Positions 42,989-51,943 of a stretch of 64,000 bases of DNA are shown piece by piece. This stretch comes from RECG01 sp046540115 (GTDB taxonomy: Bacteria; Bacillota_I; Bacilli_A; Acholeplasmatales; Acholeplasmataceae). The stretch lies in the NCBI GenBank assembly GCA_046540115.1, contig JBKHFR010000001.1, positions 1 through 64,000 of the forward strand. Reading direction: 5' to 3'. Under the pieces are notes generated by a model, which did no database searches, was not told the origin of the DNA, and saw only the letters and a list, made by a program, of their open reading frames with translations. The translations under genes and the position numbers were made by a program. Each line of letters begins with the position of its first letter. Positions within the stretch are counted from its first letter, which is position 1.

Positions 42989-45406
42989 ATGAAAAAACTA
43001 GCGACGTTCTTATTGTTAGGTTTCTTTGCAGTGATGGCACTATCCTTTATCAGTTATGCAGATGAAACAGATGAGATTATTGAGCTCTATCCCTACAACC
43101 AGCAGGCCTGCCTCGAAGGTACCGATGAGTGTACGGAAACACAGGTCGGTAGCTCGCACTGGTCATGGATGTACTACGGTCATCGCTATCACGTCGTCCG
43201 TGGCGGCGCCCGCTATGCGAAGGATTTCGTCGATGAGGATTCGGATGGCTACATCTCACCGCTCGAGATCGGCAGCACCCTCTCGTGGAACGCTTTCGGT
43301 GCGTTGACGATCAACGATACCGATGAAATGGTCGTCCTCTCGACGGAAAGCGGCCGTGCCGACATTACGACCGTCGTCCACAGGATCTACGCCTACTTCG
43401 ATGAAGCCGGTGCTCTCCAGATGTTCGAAGACCATATCCACAACTACTACATCTTCAACGAAGGCGACGAGGAAGACCCGGATTGGCGTCTCGCAACCGA
43501 ATCGGAGATCGACGACTACGAGGCTGCCGACCCGAAACCGGACAACATGCGACATACACCGATCAGAATGGCTCTCGATGAGGAGCATACCCGCGGATAC
43601 GTCCTCGAACCGCTCGGCTATCTCAAGTGGACCAACGCCGATGCCGATCTCGAAGAGGATCCCGTTGAGGACTGGTCAACCATCATTCCTGGCGATCCGA
43701 ACTACGTCACGATCCCTGCGGGTTGGACGACCTTCAGTTTCAGTACGTTCGACCGCGGTACGCAGAATCCTTTGACGCACGAATACCTGCAGACGCTCCC
43801 GTACGCGATGACCGACGATACGGTCGATCCGATGGTCCTTGAATACGAGCACCAACCCGCCGTCTTCAATGACATCCAGGACCTCGACGATGACCCGGAA
43901 ACTCCCGGTATCAACATCGTCGTCGACTATCAGCAGGACTATGATCTACCGACTTTCGTAACGGCAACCTGGACGAAGATGTTCGATGACGACGGCAAGA
44001 TCATCGACGAAACGGAATACTTGGACTATGAAGTCACCATTTCTCAGGACGGAGACGACCTCGAAACCATCGAGTTCACAGAAGAGGACGGTGAGTATAC
44101 GGCGAGTGCTCCGGTAACCTCGATCGATTCCGAAGAATTCGGCGCCGCCTACACCGCGACCTTCATCGTTGAAAACCCGAAAGACCAGGTAACCGAACGC
44201 GTCGCGGATATCGTGATCGGCGTCATGCCACCGGCATTCAGTGGCGTCGAAACCCGCTATGTCAACGAAGGCTCCTACGTTGATCCGCTCGAAGGCATTA
44301 CCGCGGATGACGGCTATGGCAACGACTTGACCGACGCAATCGAAGTCTCGATCCCTGATGACTTGAGCCTCTACAACCCGAGACCGGGCACCTATGAGAT
44401 CGATCTCGAGTTCACCCACAACGTCTTCTTCCCTGGTGAGGATTCATTCGTCACATTCACGACGGGCGGAGATGACGAGGAAGAAGAGGAAGAAACCGTC
44501 GTTTACTTCGATGAAGAGGAAGTGCTCAACGCCGATGTCGGCGTCAACGAGCTCTCAGGCATCCTGAAGGTCTGGACGGAAGTCGACAATTTCCTCGACG
44601 CCGGATCGGCATGGGGATCGGTTATCGTCAAGGTCGGCGCCGACGGAACCATGGTAGAACGCTATTCCCGCTACACTTGGAATCACACCTATTACGATGA
44701 AGAACTAGAAGAAGCCGTCACCGTAGTAGGCGATGCCGACAAGTTCGCCGAATGGCAGGAGAACATGACGCTCGAAGAAGGCGAGTTCATCGTCGCCGCA
44801 CACGGTAGCGAGCACGCTCCGGTATTGCGTGCATCACAACTGGAATACGGTGATTCGGTCGAGCTCCATGTCGGGTTCCCCGATTTCAGCCATGACATCG
44901 TAACCGAGACGTCCTATGACCTGGTTGTCGACGACATCACGCCGCCGATGACTCTCGTCGTCGACGATCATTTCGCTTTCGAAGTCGGAGAATTCGACTC
45001 CGTCGATGAAGCGATCCTCAGCAACGTCGTCGCCTTTGACATGAATGACGGTAACGATGTCGCCATGTATGTTTCGGACAACGGTGGACTCTCCGTTGAC
45101 GCTCCGGGAACCTACACGGTCGAAGTGACCGTTGAGGACAACACCGGAAACTACTCAAGCGCTTCCTTCGATGTCGAGGTTCTCGAGGCACCGTTAACCG
45201 AAGAGATGATCCAGCAGATGATCGATGATGAAGTCCAAGAGGCCATCGATGCCCTGAGGGATGAGCTCGAAGATGAGGAAGAACCGGAAGAATCGACCGG
45301 CTGCAACGGCGGACACGCCAACGCGGCGGGCTACTCCAGGATGATCCTCCCGCTTCTCGGAATGATCACTCTGATCGGCGTCATCGTCTTTAAGAAACGC
45401 TTCTAA
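42989..45406 (+). CDS. Abundant-type surface protein with EF-hand loop and C-terminal membrane anchor
   Basis: This is an 805-residue exported protein with a cleavable signal (cut near SYA-DE, residue 24). A canonical 12-residue EF-hand loop runs from D82 to E93 (DEDSDGYISPLE), so calcium binding is likely. Ig-like or cadherin-like domains follow at about 310-490 ('PPAFSGVETRYVNEGSYVDP') and 650-735. A coiled-coil-like acidic stretch (about 738-765) and a C-terminal sorting-type tail STGCNGG end the chain, with one helix and KKRF. The strong promoter and acidic, repetitive make-up suggest an S-layer-like or adhesin role. It is monocistronic and lies between the amidase and importer blocks. 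Confidence 0.85.
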   Translation: MKKLATFLLLGFFAVMALSFISYADETDEIIELYPYNQQACLEGTDECTETQVGSSHWSWMYYGHRYHVVRGGARYAKDFVDEDSDGYISPLEIGSTLSWNAFGALTINDTDEMVVLSTESGRADITTVVHRIYAYFDEAGALQMFEDHIHNYYIFNEGDEEDPDWRLATESEIDDYEAADPKPDNMRHTPIRMALDEEHTRGYVLEPLGYLKWTNADADLEEDPVEDWSTIIPGDPNYVTIPAGWTTFSFSTFDRGTQNPLTHEYLQTLPYAMTDDTVDPMVLEYEHQPAVFNDIQDLDDDPETPGINIVVDYQQDYDLPTFVTATWTKMFDDDGKIIDETEYLDYEVTISQDGDDLETIEFTEEDGEYTASAPVTSIDSEEFGAAYTATFIVENPKDQVTERVADIVIGVMPPAFSGVETRYVNEGSYVDPLEGITADDGYGNDLTDAIEVSIPDDLSLYNPRPGTYEIDLEFTHNVFFPGEDSFVTFTTGGDDEEEEEETVVYFDEEEVLNADVGVNELSGILKVWTEVDNFLDAGSAWGSVIVKVGADGTMVERYSRYTWNHTYYDEELEEAVTVVGDADKFAEWQENMTLEEGEFIVAAHGSEHAPVLRASQLEYGDSVELHVGFPDFSHDIVTETSYDLVVDDITPPMTLVVDDHFAFEVGEFDSVDEAILSNVVAFDMNDGNDVAMYVSDNGGLSVDAPGTYTVEVTVEDNTGNYSSASFDVEVLEAPLTEEMIQQMIDDEVQEAIDALRDELEDEEEPEESTGCNGGHANAAGYSRMILPLLGMITLIGVIVFKKRF

Positions 45407-45556
45407 TAGTTATTGAAGCCCTACGATGAATCGCGATCGCAAGGTGCCCGTCCAGGCGGGCGCTTTGTCTTCAAGAACTAGAAACAGGGGCGCGGGCGGC
45501 ACCTCGTGTCGCCTTCGCCTACTCTTATGATGAATCGGAAAAGAGGTTATCCATAC
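45407..45556 (+). other. Intergenic region with two GC-rich hairpins
   Basis: GTGCCCG/CGGGCGC (45444-45463, one G-T pair) is followed by TTTGTCTT and is a weak terminator for the surface-protein gene. A second 8-bp hairpin GGCGGCAC/GTGTCGCC (45495-45513, loop CTC) has no T run and may stabilise or regulate the following importer transcript. I see no strong promoter; TATGAT near 45528 is a possible -10. Confidence 0.45.
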
Positions 45557-47149
45557 ATGAAAAAGTCTTTCTTAACCCTGTTGATTCTACTTTTCTCCTT
45601 TCTCCTGATCGCCTGTAACGGAAATGGCGATGGCGCCGCGTCCATCGAAGGCGTCGAGGACGTTACGCTTACGATCGGTGACGACTTCGATCCGCTAGAA
45701 GGCATTACGGCGACCGACAGTGAGGACGGCGACATCACCTCGAGCATCATCGTCAGTGGTGCCGTCAACCTCAACACGGCTGGTACCTACGAACTGACCT
45801 ACAAGGTCGTCGGTAGCGATGGCGAGGAAGTGACGGAGACCAGAACGGTCACGGTATTGAACGAGGACGGATGTCCTGCCGGTCAGCACAAGGTCGACGG
45901 GGTTTGCGTCGACAAACCGACCGAAGAGATCGTCATCATGCACGGCGCACCTTTCGAAGTCGATCCCTTCCACGAGAACTATACCGGTACCGAACAGCGC
46001 GAACGTCAGGAAAGGCAGAATGCAGTCGAAGAGATGTACAACGTCGAGATCATCTATCGCTCCTATCCTTCGGATGCCGCCTGGGGACCGGATCGCGTCA
46101 ATGCGATCATCCAGTCATCGGTCGACGGTGACCACCTAGCGGACATCTACTGGTCGGTTAGTGACTGGATCCAGTCGCTCGCCCGCAACGAAGCGATCGT
46201 TCCGGTCGACCAGTACCTCGATGATATCGGCGAAAACATCCACGAGGACTACTATTCGATCGGTGGATTCAAGAACAAGGTCTATGGCTTTTCTTCCGGT
46301 CAGTTGACCGCAGACCAAGGACTATACTATAACGCCAATCTCGTCGACAGCCTCGGCGTCGATAATCCGACCGACCTTTTCCTAGACGGCGAATGGACGT
46401 GGTCGCGCTTTGAAACGTGGGCAACCGAAGTCCAAACCGCGCTCGGCGAGGACGACATGTACGCTCTCGGTGGCCAATTCTCCTATTACGCGGAATCGAT
46501 GATTCCTCTCAATGGCGGACGTCTGGCCAATCTCAATACCGGACGCATCGGTCTCAACCAGACCCCCGCTCTAGAGACGCTCAACTTTTTGAAATCGCTC
46601 AGTGAAAAGAACCTGTTCGAGCCCAGCCCACAGTATGACGCCGGTAGTCCTTCCTGGATGGCGGGTAAGGTCGTCATGCATCCGGGTCAGTTCTGGTTCA
46701 TTAACGCCGACAACCGCTGGGGCGGCCTGAGCTTCGAGCTCGGATTCGTCCCCTTTCCGATGGCCGACGACTACGACGGACCCTATGTTTCACCCGTATC
46801 GGGCGTCGCCCTCTATCACGTCGCGAGCGGCATGAGTGCGGAACGTGAAGCGCTCGTTTTCGAGGTCTGGAACGAACTGCAGCTCTGGAGCAGTGAAAGC
46901 GAACTCGAATCGGAATTCGAGATCTCACTACTCACCCGTTTCGACGAACAGAACTACGTCGATGCCTATATGGAGATCTATGATTCGATCTATCTCGAAC
47001 CGATTAACGCCCTCGGTATCAGTCCTTACGAGGCGGACCTGGGCTATCGCGGGCAGATCAATACCGCGGTCGGTGAGGGCGATCCGCGATCGATGATGGA
47101 TGCCATCCAGGAGCCCTATCAGGATGCCTTCGACGAGTATCTCGAGTAG
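45557..47149 (+). CDS. Sugar ABC transporter substrate-binding lipoprotein with N-terminal Ig-like domain
   Basis: This is a 530-residue lipoprotein (LIAC, Cys20). An Ig-like domain (about 28-105: 'LTIGDDFDPLEGITATDSED') is followed by a small Cys-containing linker (GCPAGQHKVDGVCV). A family 1 extracellular solute-binding domain covers about 120-520, with DIYWSVSDWIQSLARN and GLYYNANLVDSLG. The Ig-like domain may hold it at the surface or bind polymer. It is the first gene of the importer block. The start at 45557 has AGAGG upstream and gives the signal peptide directly. The ligand is not readable from sequence; context suggests peptidoglycan-derived sugars. Confidence 0.9.
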   Translation: MKKSFLTLLILLFSFLLIACNGNGDGAASIEGVEDVTLTIGDDFDPLEGITATDSEDGDITSSIIVSGAVNLNTAGTYELTYKVVGSDGEEVTETRTVTVLNEDGCPAGQHKVDGVCVDKPTEEIVIMHGAPFEVDPFHENYTGTEQRERQERQNAVEEMYNVEIIYRSYPSDAAWGPDRVNAIIQSSVDGDHLADIYWSVSDWIQSLARNEAIVPVDQYLDDIGENIHEDYYSIGGFKNKVYGFSSGQLTADQGLYYNANLVDSLGVDNPTDLFLDGEWTWSRFETWATEVQTALGEDDMYALGGQFSYYAESMIPLNGGRLANLNTGRIGLNQTPALETLNFLKSLSEKNLFEPSPQYDAGSPSWMAGKVVMHPGQFWFINADNRWGGLSFELGFVPFPMADDYDGPYVSPVSGVALYHVASGMSAEREALVFEVWNELQLWSSESELESEFEISLLTRFDEQNYVDAYMEIYDSIYLEPINALGISPYEADLGYRGQINTAVGEGDPRSMMDAIQEPYQDAFDEYLE

Positions 47150-47156
47150 TATGCGC

Positions 47157-47174
47157 TCCCTAAAACACTAGGGA
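47157..47174 (+). other. Intercistronic hairpin after the first binding-protein gene
   Basis: TCCCTA pairs with TAGGGA over 6 nt and has no T tract. Such hairpins behind binding-protein genes often stabilise the upstream message and lower downstream expression. Confidence 0.4.
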
Positions 47175-47207
47175 ATCAACGGAAAACCATAAAGGAGTGT
47201 TGTTTCT

Positions 47208-50108
47208 ATGCATAAAAGGGTCATCATCATTCTGACCGTTCTTCTGATCATCCTGATCGCCCTAACGGTGGATTTCGAGCGAAAGACGCCCCTCGATTAC
47301 AACATCGATCAGGCGCTTTTAGCTGATCCCTTCGAACAGGACGTGCTTTCGCCAACGAGCTATCAGGCCTATCTCGACCGTCACGATCAGGTCTTTCCAG
47401 CCGATCAGAAGATCGTCATAGAAGCGGCACAAGTCTTCGCTTCGGTCGGGGAGCACAAAGTGCTCCCCTATCACGAAGGCGTCGAAGACGCCCTATTGAC
47501 CGAGGAAAAAGGGAGCACGACGTGGTCCTTTGAGATTCCCGAAAGCGGATTCTATCACGTCGAAGTACACTACTTCCCCTATCCCGGTAAGAGCTCGATG
47601 ATCGAAAGACAGGTCCGTATCAACGACCGGATCCCCTTCGACGGAGCAAGGAACATCACCTTTAACCGTATCTGGGGTAACGAGAATGAGATCATCGAGG
47701 ACATCCACGGCAACGACATCCGTCCGAGACAGGTCGAAAAGCCGTTCTGGACCCGCTCGAAACTAGCGGATTCGATCGGCTATGTCAGTGAACCCTACGC
47801 CTTCCATTTCCTGGAAGGAAACAACACGTTGACCTTCGATTCCGTACGCGAACCGCTTCTACTCGATCGCATCGTCATCCGTTCGGTCGAGGGTAAGCCT
47901 TCCTATGACGAGGTCAAGGCCGAATACGACGCCAAGGGCTATGCGGTCGTCCCGGACGCCCTCCAATTCGAACAGGCCGAGAGGCCTGCTTACACGACGT
48001 CTCCTACGCTCTATCCGCTCAATGATCGGACGAGTCCGTTGACGGTTCCGAACGAACCCTCGAAGATCAACTTGAACAGCATCGGTGGAAACAACTGGCG
48101 CGTTGCTGGGGATCGTATCGCCTGGTCCTTCGAAGTCGAAAAAAGCGGACTCTACGCCATCAGCATGCGCATCAAACAGAAGATCGCTAACGGTATGAGC
48201 GTCGGAAGGAACATCTACATCGACGGGGAAATCCCCTTCTCGGAGCTCGAGAACTACCTTTTCGCCCACGACAGCGACTGGCGGATCCAGACCCTCGGCA
48301 CAAAGGAGGAGCCCTTTTACTTCTACCTCGAAGAGGGAACGCACGAATTCGCCATGGAGGTCTCTCTCGGCGCCTATGGCCCCCTGATCGCTCAGATCCA
48401 GAACGTCATCAACGATCTGAATGCGCTCTATCGCGAAATACTCGTCTATACCGGACCGGAACCCGATCCCTATCGGGATTACCAGCTCGAGGAACGGATC
48501 GAAAACCTCGAGGATCGCCTATCGGCTGAACGCGACCAGCTCGAGGACATTCGAGCTAAAATCATTGAGATCGCGGACGTGACGAGTGAAAAAACCGGAA
48601 TCATCGATACCGTCCTCATCCAGCTCGAGCAGTTCATCAACAAGCCCCGCGAGCTCCACCGAAACCTCTCGACCTATAACGCCAACATATCGTCGCTCGG
48701 TACGCTCGTCATCCTGCTCAGTGCCCATCCGCTTGAAATCGATTATTTCATCGTCCACGACCCTGCGGTAGACCTACCGAAGAGCCGTGCCGGTTTTTTG
48801 ACGCGTCAATGGTTCAGTCTCCGTTCGTTTTTCGCCTCCTTTACGATCGACTACGCCTCGATCGGCAAGACGACGACCGACAAGGACGAAAAGATCGAGG
48901 TGTGGGTCTCGGTCGGACGCGACCAGACGAACGTCCTCAGGCGACTGATCGACGAGTCCTTTACGCGAGAAACGGATATCCAGGTCGACCTCAAGCTCGT
49001 CAATCCGACAGTTCTTTTACCGGCGACGCTTTCGAGAGTCGGTCCCGATATCGCGATGGGTGTTACCAATACGACGCCCGTCAACTACGCGATGCGTAAT
49101 GCCGTCGTCGATCTATCCCAGTTTCCCGAATTCGAGGACGTCCGCTCCCGCTTCAAGGACAGCGCCCTCGTACCATACCACTATGACGGTGGATATTATG
49201 CCTTGCCCGAACAGCAGTTCTGGCTCATGATGTTCTATCGGAGCGATATTTTCGCCGAACTCGAGCTCGAGCCCCCCGAGACGTGGGATGACGTCATCGA
49301 AATGATCCCCGACCTGCAGAAGCTGAACCTCGAGTTCTATATGCCCGTTCCCCTCACGCAGGGCGAGGTCATCGACCTTCCTCCGAATCCCGTCTTCTCG
49401 AGCATGTTCTACCAGGCCGATGGCTCGTTCTATATCGAAAACGATCGGGAGAGCGGGTTCAACGAAGGACTCGGTCCGGCGGTCTTCGAGATGTGGAGCC
49501 AGTTCTATACCGATTATTCCTTTCCCGTGGAAGCGAACTTCGTCAATCGCTTTCGGAGCGGGCAGATGCCGATCGGTCTTTCCTATTACAACGTCTATAA
49601 TACGCTCAGCGTCTTCGCTCCGGAAATACGCGGTCGCTGGGATTTCCAACCGATCCCGGGGACCTATGTCGAAAACGAGGACGGAACGACCGAACTGCGA
49701 AGGGATACCGTCTCTACGGGAACCGGCACGATCATCCTCGACCACGCCGAAAACAAGGAAGCCTGTTGGGAATTCCTGAAGTGGTGGACGAGTACGGAGA
49801 TCCAGTCCCGTTTCGGTCGCGAAATGGAAGGGATTCTCGGTGCCGCGGCGCGCTACCCGACCGCTAACGTCGAGTCGATGCGTCAACTGCCCTGGACCGT
49901 AGAGGAGTACGAGAAACTAGAAGAACAGTGGGAATGGGTCCGAGGCATTCCCGAAGTCCCAGGTAGCTATATGACGGGGCGCCACCTCGATAACGCCTTC
50001 CGTCTCGTTTTAGAAGAACGCGCCAATCCTCGGGAAACGATCTATGACTACGTCCAGGTCATCAACGAGGAAATCGCCAAGAAGCGTCGCGAATTCGGAC
50101 TGGATTAG
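47208..50108 (+). CDS. Giant membrane-anchored solute-binding protein with two beta-sandwich modules
   Basis: The protein has 966 residues. An uncleaved-looking N-terminal helix (5-20) anchors it, with no lipobox. Two carbohydrate-binding-like beta-sandwich modules lie at about 65-228 ('TTWSFEIPESGFYHVEVHY') and 290-415 ('IAWSFEVEKSGLYAISMRI'), each about twice as long as an Ig domain. A helical region (about 425-520, partly coiled coil) follows. A family 1 solute-binding domain (about 563-960) ends it, with KIEVWVSVGRD and GPDIAMGVTNTTPVNYAMR. Such large binding proteins occur with DUF5696 genes in several Bacillota. The extra modules could dock long glycans before transport. It is the second binding protein of this locus. 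Confidence 0.88.
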   Translation: MHKRVIIILTVLLIILIALTVDFERKTPLDYNIDQALLADPFEQDVLSPTSYQAYLDRHDQVFPADQKIVIEAAQVFASVGEHKVLPYHEGVEDALLTEEKGSTTWSFEIPESGFYHVEVHYFPYPGKSSMIERQVRINDRIPFDGARNITFNRIWGNENEIIEDIHGNDIRPRQVEKPFWTRSKLADSIGYVSEPYAFHFLEGNNTLTFDSVREPLLLDRIVIRSVEGKPSYDEVKAEYDAKGYAVVPDALQFEQAERPAYTTSPTLYPLNDRTSPLTVPNEPSKINLNSIGGNNWRVAGDRIAWSFEVEKSGLYAISMRIKQKIANGMSVGRNIYIDGEIPFSELENYLFAHDSDWRIQTLGTKEEPFYFYLEEGTHEFAMEVSLGAYGPLIAQIQNVINDLNALYREILVYTGPEPDPYRDYQLEERIENLEDRLSAERDQLEDIRAKIIEIADVTSEKTGIIDTVLIQLEQFINKPRELHRNLSTYNANISSLGTLVILLSAHPLEIDYFIVHDPAVDLPKSRAGFLTRQWFSLRSFFASFTIDYASIGKTTTDKDEKIEVWVSVGRDQTNVLRRLIDESFTRETDIQVDLKLVNPTVLLPATLSRVGPDIAMGVTNTTPVNYAMRNAVVDLSQFPEFEDVRSRFKDSALVPYHYDGGYYALPEQQFWLMMFYRSDIFAELELEPPETWDDVIEMIPDLQKLNLEFYMPVPLTQGEVIDLPPNPVFSSMFYQADGSFYIENDRESGFNEGLGPAVFEMWSQFYTDYSFPVEANFVNRFRSGQMPIGLSYYNVYNTLSVFAPEIRGRWDFQPIPGTYVENEDGTTELRRDTVSTGTGTIILDHAENKEACWEFLKWWTSTEIQSRFGREMEGILGAAARYPTANVESMRQLPWTVEEYEKLEEQWEWVRGIPEVPGSYMTGRHLDNAFRLVLEERANPRETIYDYVQVINEEIAKKRREFGLD

Positions 50109-50120
50109 GGGGAACATAAC

Positions 50121-51053
50121 GTGCAAGTGAACAGAGAAAGCCTCGCTATCCCGTCGAAATGGCAGCGCTTCATCACCGAAATCAAAAAGAGCAAGCACTA
50201 CTATGTCCTCATGGCGCCCTACGTCATTCTTTTCATGGCGTTCACGATCATTCCCGTCTTCATGTCGCTCGGGATCAGTTTCACCTATTTCAACATGCTC
50301 GAGCCACCGCGCTACATCGGCATGGACAACTATATCAAGCTCCTGCTCGATGACGAAGTTTTCGTCATCGCCCTCAAGAATACGCTCATACTCGCGGTCG
50401 TGACCGGTCCGATCAGCTATCTACTGGCCTTCGTCTTCGCCTGGCTGATCAACGAGCTCAAACCGAAGATGCGCGCCTTCATGACCCTCATCTTTTACGC
50501 TCCGTCCATATCCGGGAACGCCTTTCTGATCTGGCTCTTGATCTTCTCCGGTGATATCCACGGCTACGCCAACGCTCTTTTCATGCGTCTCGGATTGATC
50601 GATAACCCCATCCTCTGGCTCAAGGATCCGGACTACATGATGCCGGTCATCATCATCGTACAGCTATGGCTGAGCCTGGGCGTGAGTTTCCTCGCCTTCA
50701 TCGCCGGACTGCAGAGCATCGACAAGACGCTCTATGAATCCGGAGCCATCGACGGCATCAAGAACCGTTGGCAGGAACTCTGGTTCATTACCCTGCCTTC
50801 AATGAAACCGCAGCTCCTCTTCGGGGCCGTCATGCAGATCACGACGAGCCTCGCGATCGCCGAAGTATCGATGCAACTCGTCGGTTTCCCCTCCGTGCAA
50901 TACGCCGGTCATACCATCGTCACGCACCTGATCGACTACGGTACGATCCGCTTCGATCTCGGTTACGCATCCGCGATCGCGACGCTGCTCTTCCTGATCA
51001 TGATCACGACCAACCTGATCGTCCGCAGCATCCTGAGAAAGGTCGGTGAATAG
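50121..51053 (+). CDS. ABC sugar permease, MalF type (pair 1)
   Basis: This is a 310-residue membrane permease with six core helices. The ATPase-contact EAA loop is near residues 190-215 (TLYESGAIDGIKNRWQELWF). The start is GTG, with AGGGGGAA upstream, 12 nt after the giant binding-protein gene. It is paired with the next gene. Confidence 0.93.
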   Translation: MQVNRESLAIPSKWQRFITEIKKSKHYYVLMAPYVILFMAFTIIPVFMSLGISFTYFNMLEPPRYIGMDNYIKLLLDDEVFVIALKNTLILAVVTGPISYLLAFVFAWLINELKPKMRAFMTLIFYAPSISGNAFLIWLLIFSGDIHGYANALFMRLGLIDNPILWLKDPDYMMPVIIIVQLWLSLGVSFLAFIAGLQSIDKTLYESGAIDGIKNRWQELWFITLPSMKPQLLFGAVMQITTSLAIAEVSMQLVGFPSVQYAGHTIVTHLIDYGTIRFDLGYASAIATLLFLIMITTNLIVRSILRKVGE

Positions 51054-51054
51054 G

Positions 51055-51933
51055 ATGACGGCTACCCAACGGATCAAGCGCCTCTTTACGCGCAAGCGCA
51101 AGCTCAATCGCTCTTTCGGCGGTGACCTCGCGCTGTTCCTCATGCTGCTGTTCTTCGGTGCTTTCAGCGCCTTCCCGCTCATCATGACGACGTCGAACGC
51201 CTTTAAATCGCTCGATGAGCTCTTTCTGTTCCCTCCGCGCATTCTACCGAGGAACATCACGCTCAACAACTTCCGGGATCTAAGAGAACTGATCGGGAAC
51301 TCCTGGATTCCCTTCGCTCGCTACTTCTTCAATACGCTTCTGATCACGATCATCGGCACCGTCGGACACGTCATTATCGCTTCGATGTGCGCCTATCCGC
51401 TCGCGAAATACAAGTTCCCGGGTCGTAGCCTGATCTTTACGCTCGTCGTCTACTCGCTCATGTTCGCGCCGCAAGTCACCGCGACTCCGAACTATATCAT
51501 CATCACGAGACTCGGATTGATCGACAATCCCTCGGCGGTCATCCTACCGGCGATCGCCTCGAGCCTCGGGCTCTACCTGATGAAGCAGTTCATGCAGCAG
51601 ATCCCCGACGAGCTCCTCGATTCCGCCAAGATCGACGGAGCGAGCGAGTACCGTATCTTCTTCCAGATCGTCATGCCGCTGGTCAAACCGGCCTGGCTGA
51701 CGCTCGTCATCCTGCTCTTTCAGCGACTATGGATCACCGATGGCGGCTCCTTCATCTTCAGCGAGGAATACAAGCCCGTTTCCTATGCGCTCCGTCAGAT
51801 CGCACAGGGTACGATCGAACGCGCCGGTACCATCGCCGCGGTCAGTTTCATCATGATGATCGTACCCGTGACCTTCTTCATTTTCTCGCAGTCCAAGATC
51901 GTTGAAACATTCAGCCATTCCGGCATGAAATAG
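51055..51933 (+). CDS. ABC sugar permease, MalG type (pair 1)
   Basis: This is a 292-residue inner-membrane permease with six helices and EAA loop ELLDSAKIDGASEYRIFF (about 185-202). ATG at 51055 is chosen because the upstream GTG at 51046 sits too near the ribosome site. No ATPase gene is in this block. Confidence 0.93.
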   Translation: MTATQRIKRLFTRKRKLNRSFGGDLALFLMLLFFGAFSAFPLIMTTSNAFKSLDELFLFPPRILPRNITLNNFRDLRELIGNSWIPFARYFFNTLLITIIGTVGHVIIASMCAYPLAKYKFPGRSLIFTLVVYSLMFAPQVTATPNYIIITRLGLIDNPSAVILPAIASSLGLYLMKQFMQQIPDELLDSAKIDGASEYRIFFQIVMPLVKPAWLTLVILLFQRLWITDGGSFIFSEEYKPVSYALRQIAQGTIERAGTIAAVSFIMMIVPVTFFIFSQSKIVETFSHSGMK

Positions 51934-51943
51934 GAGGAATCCC

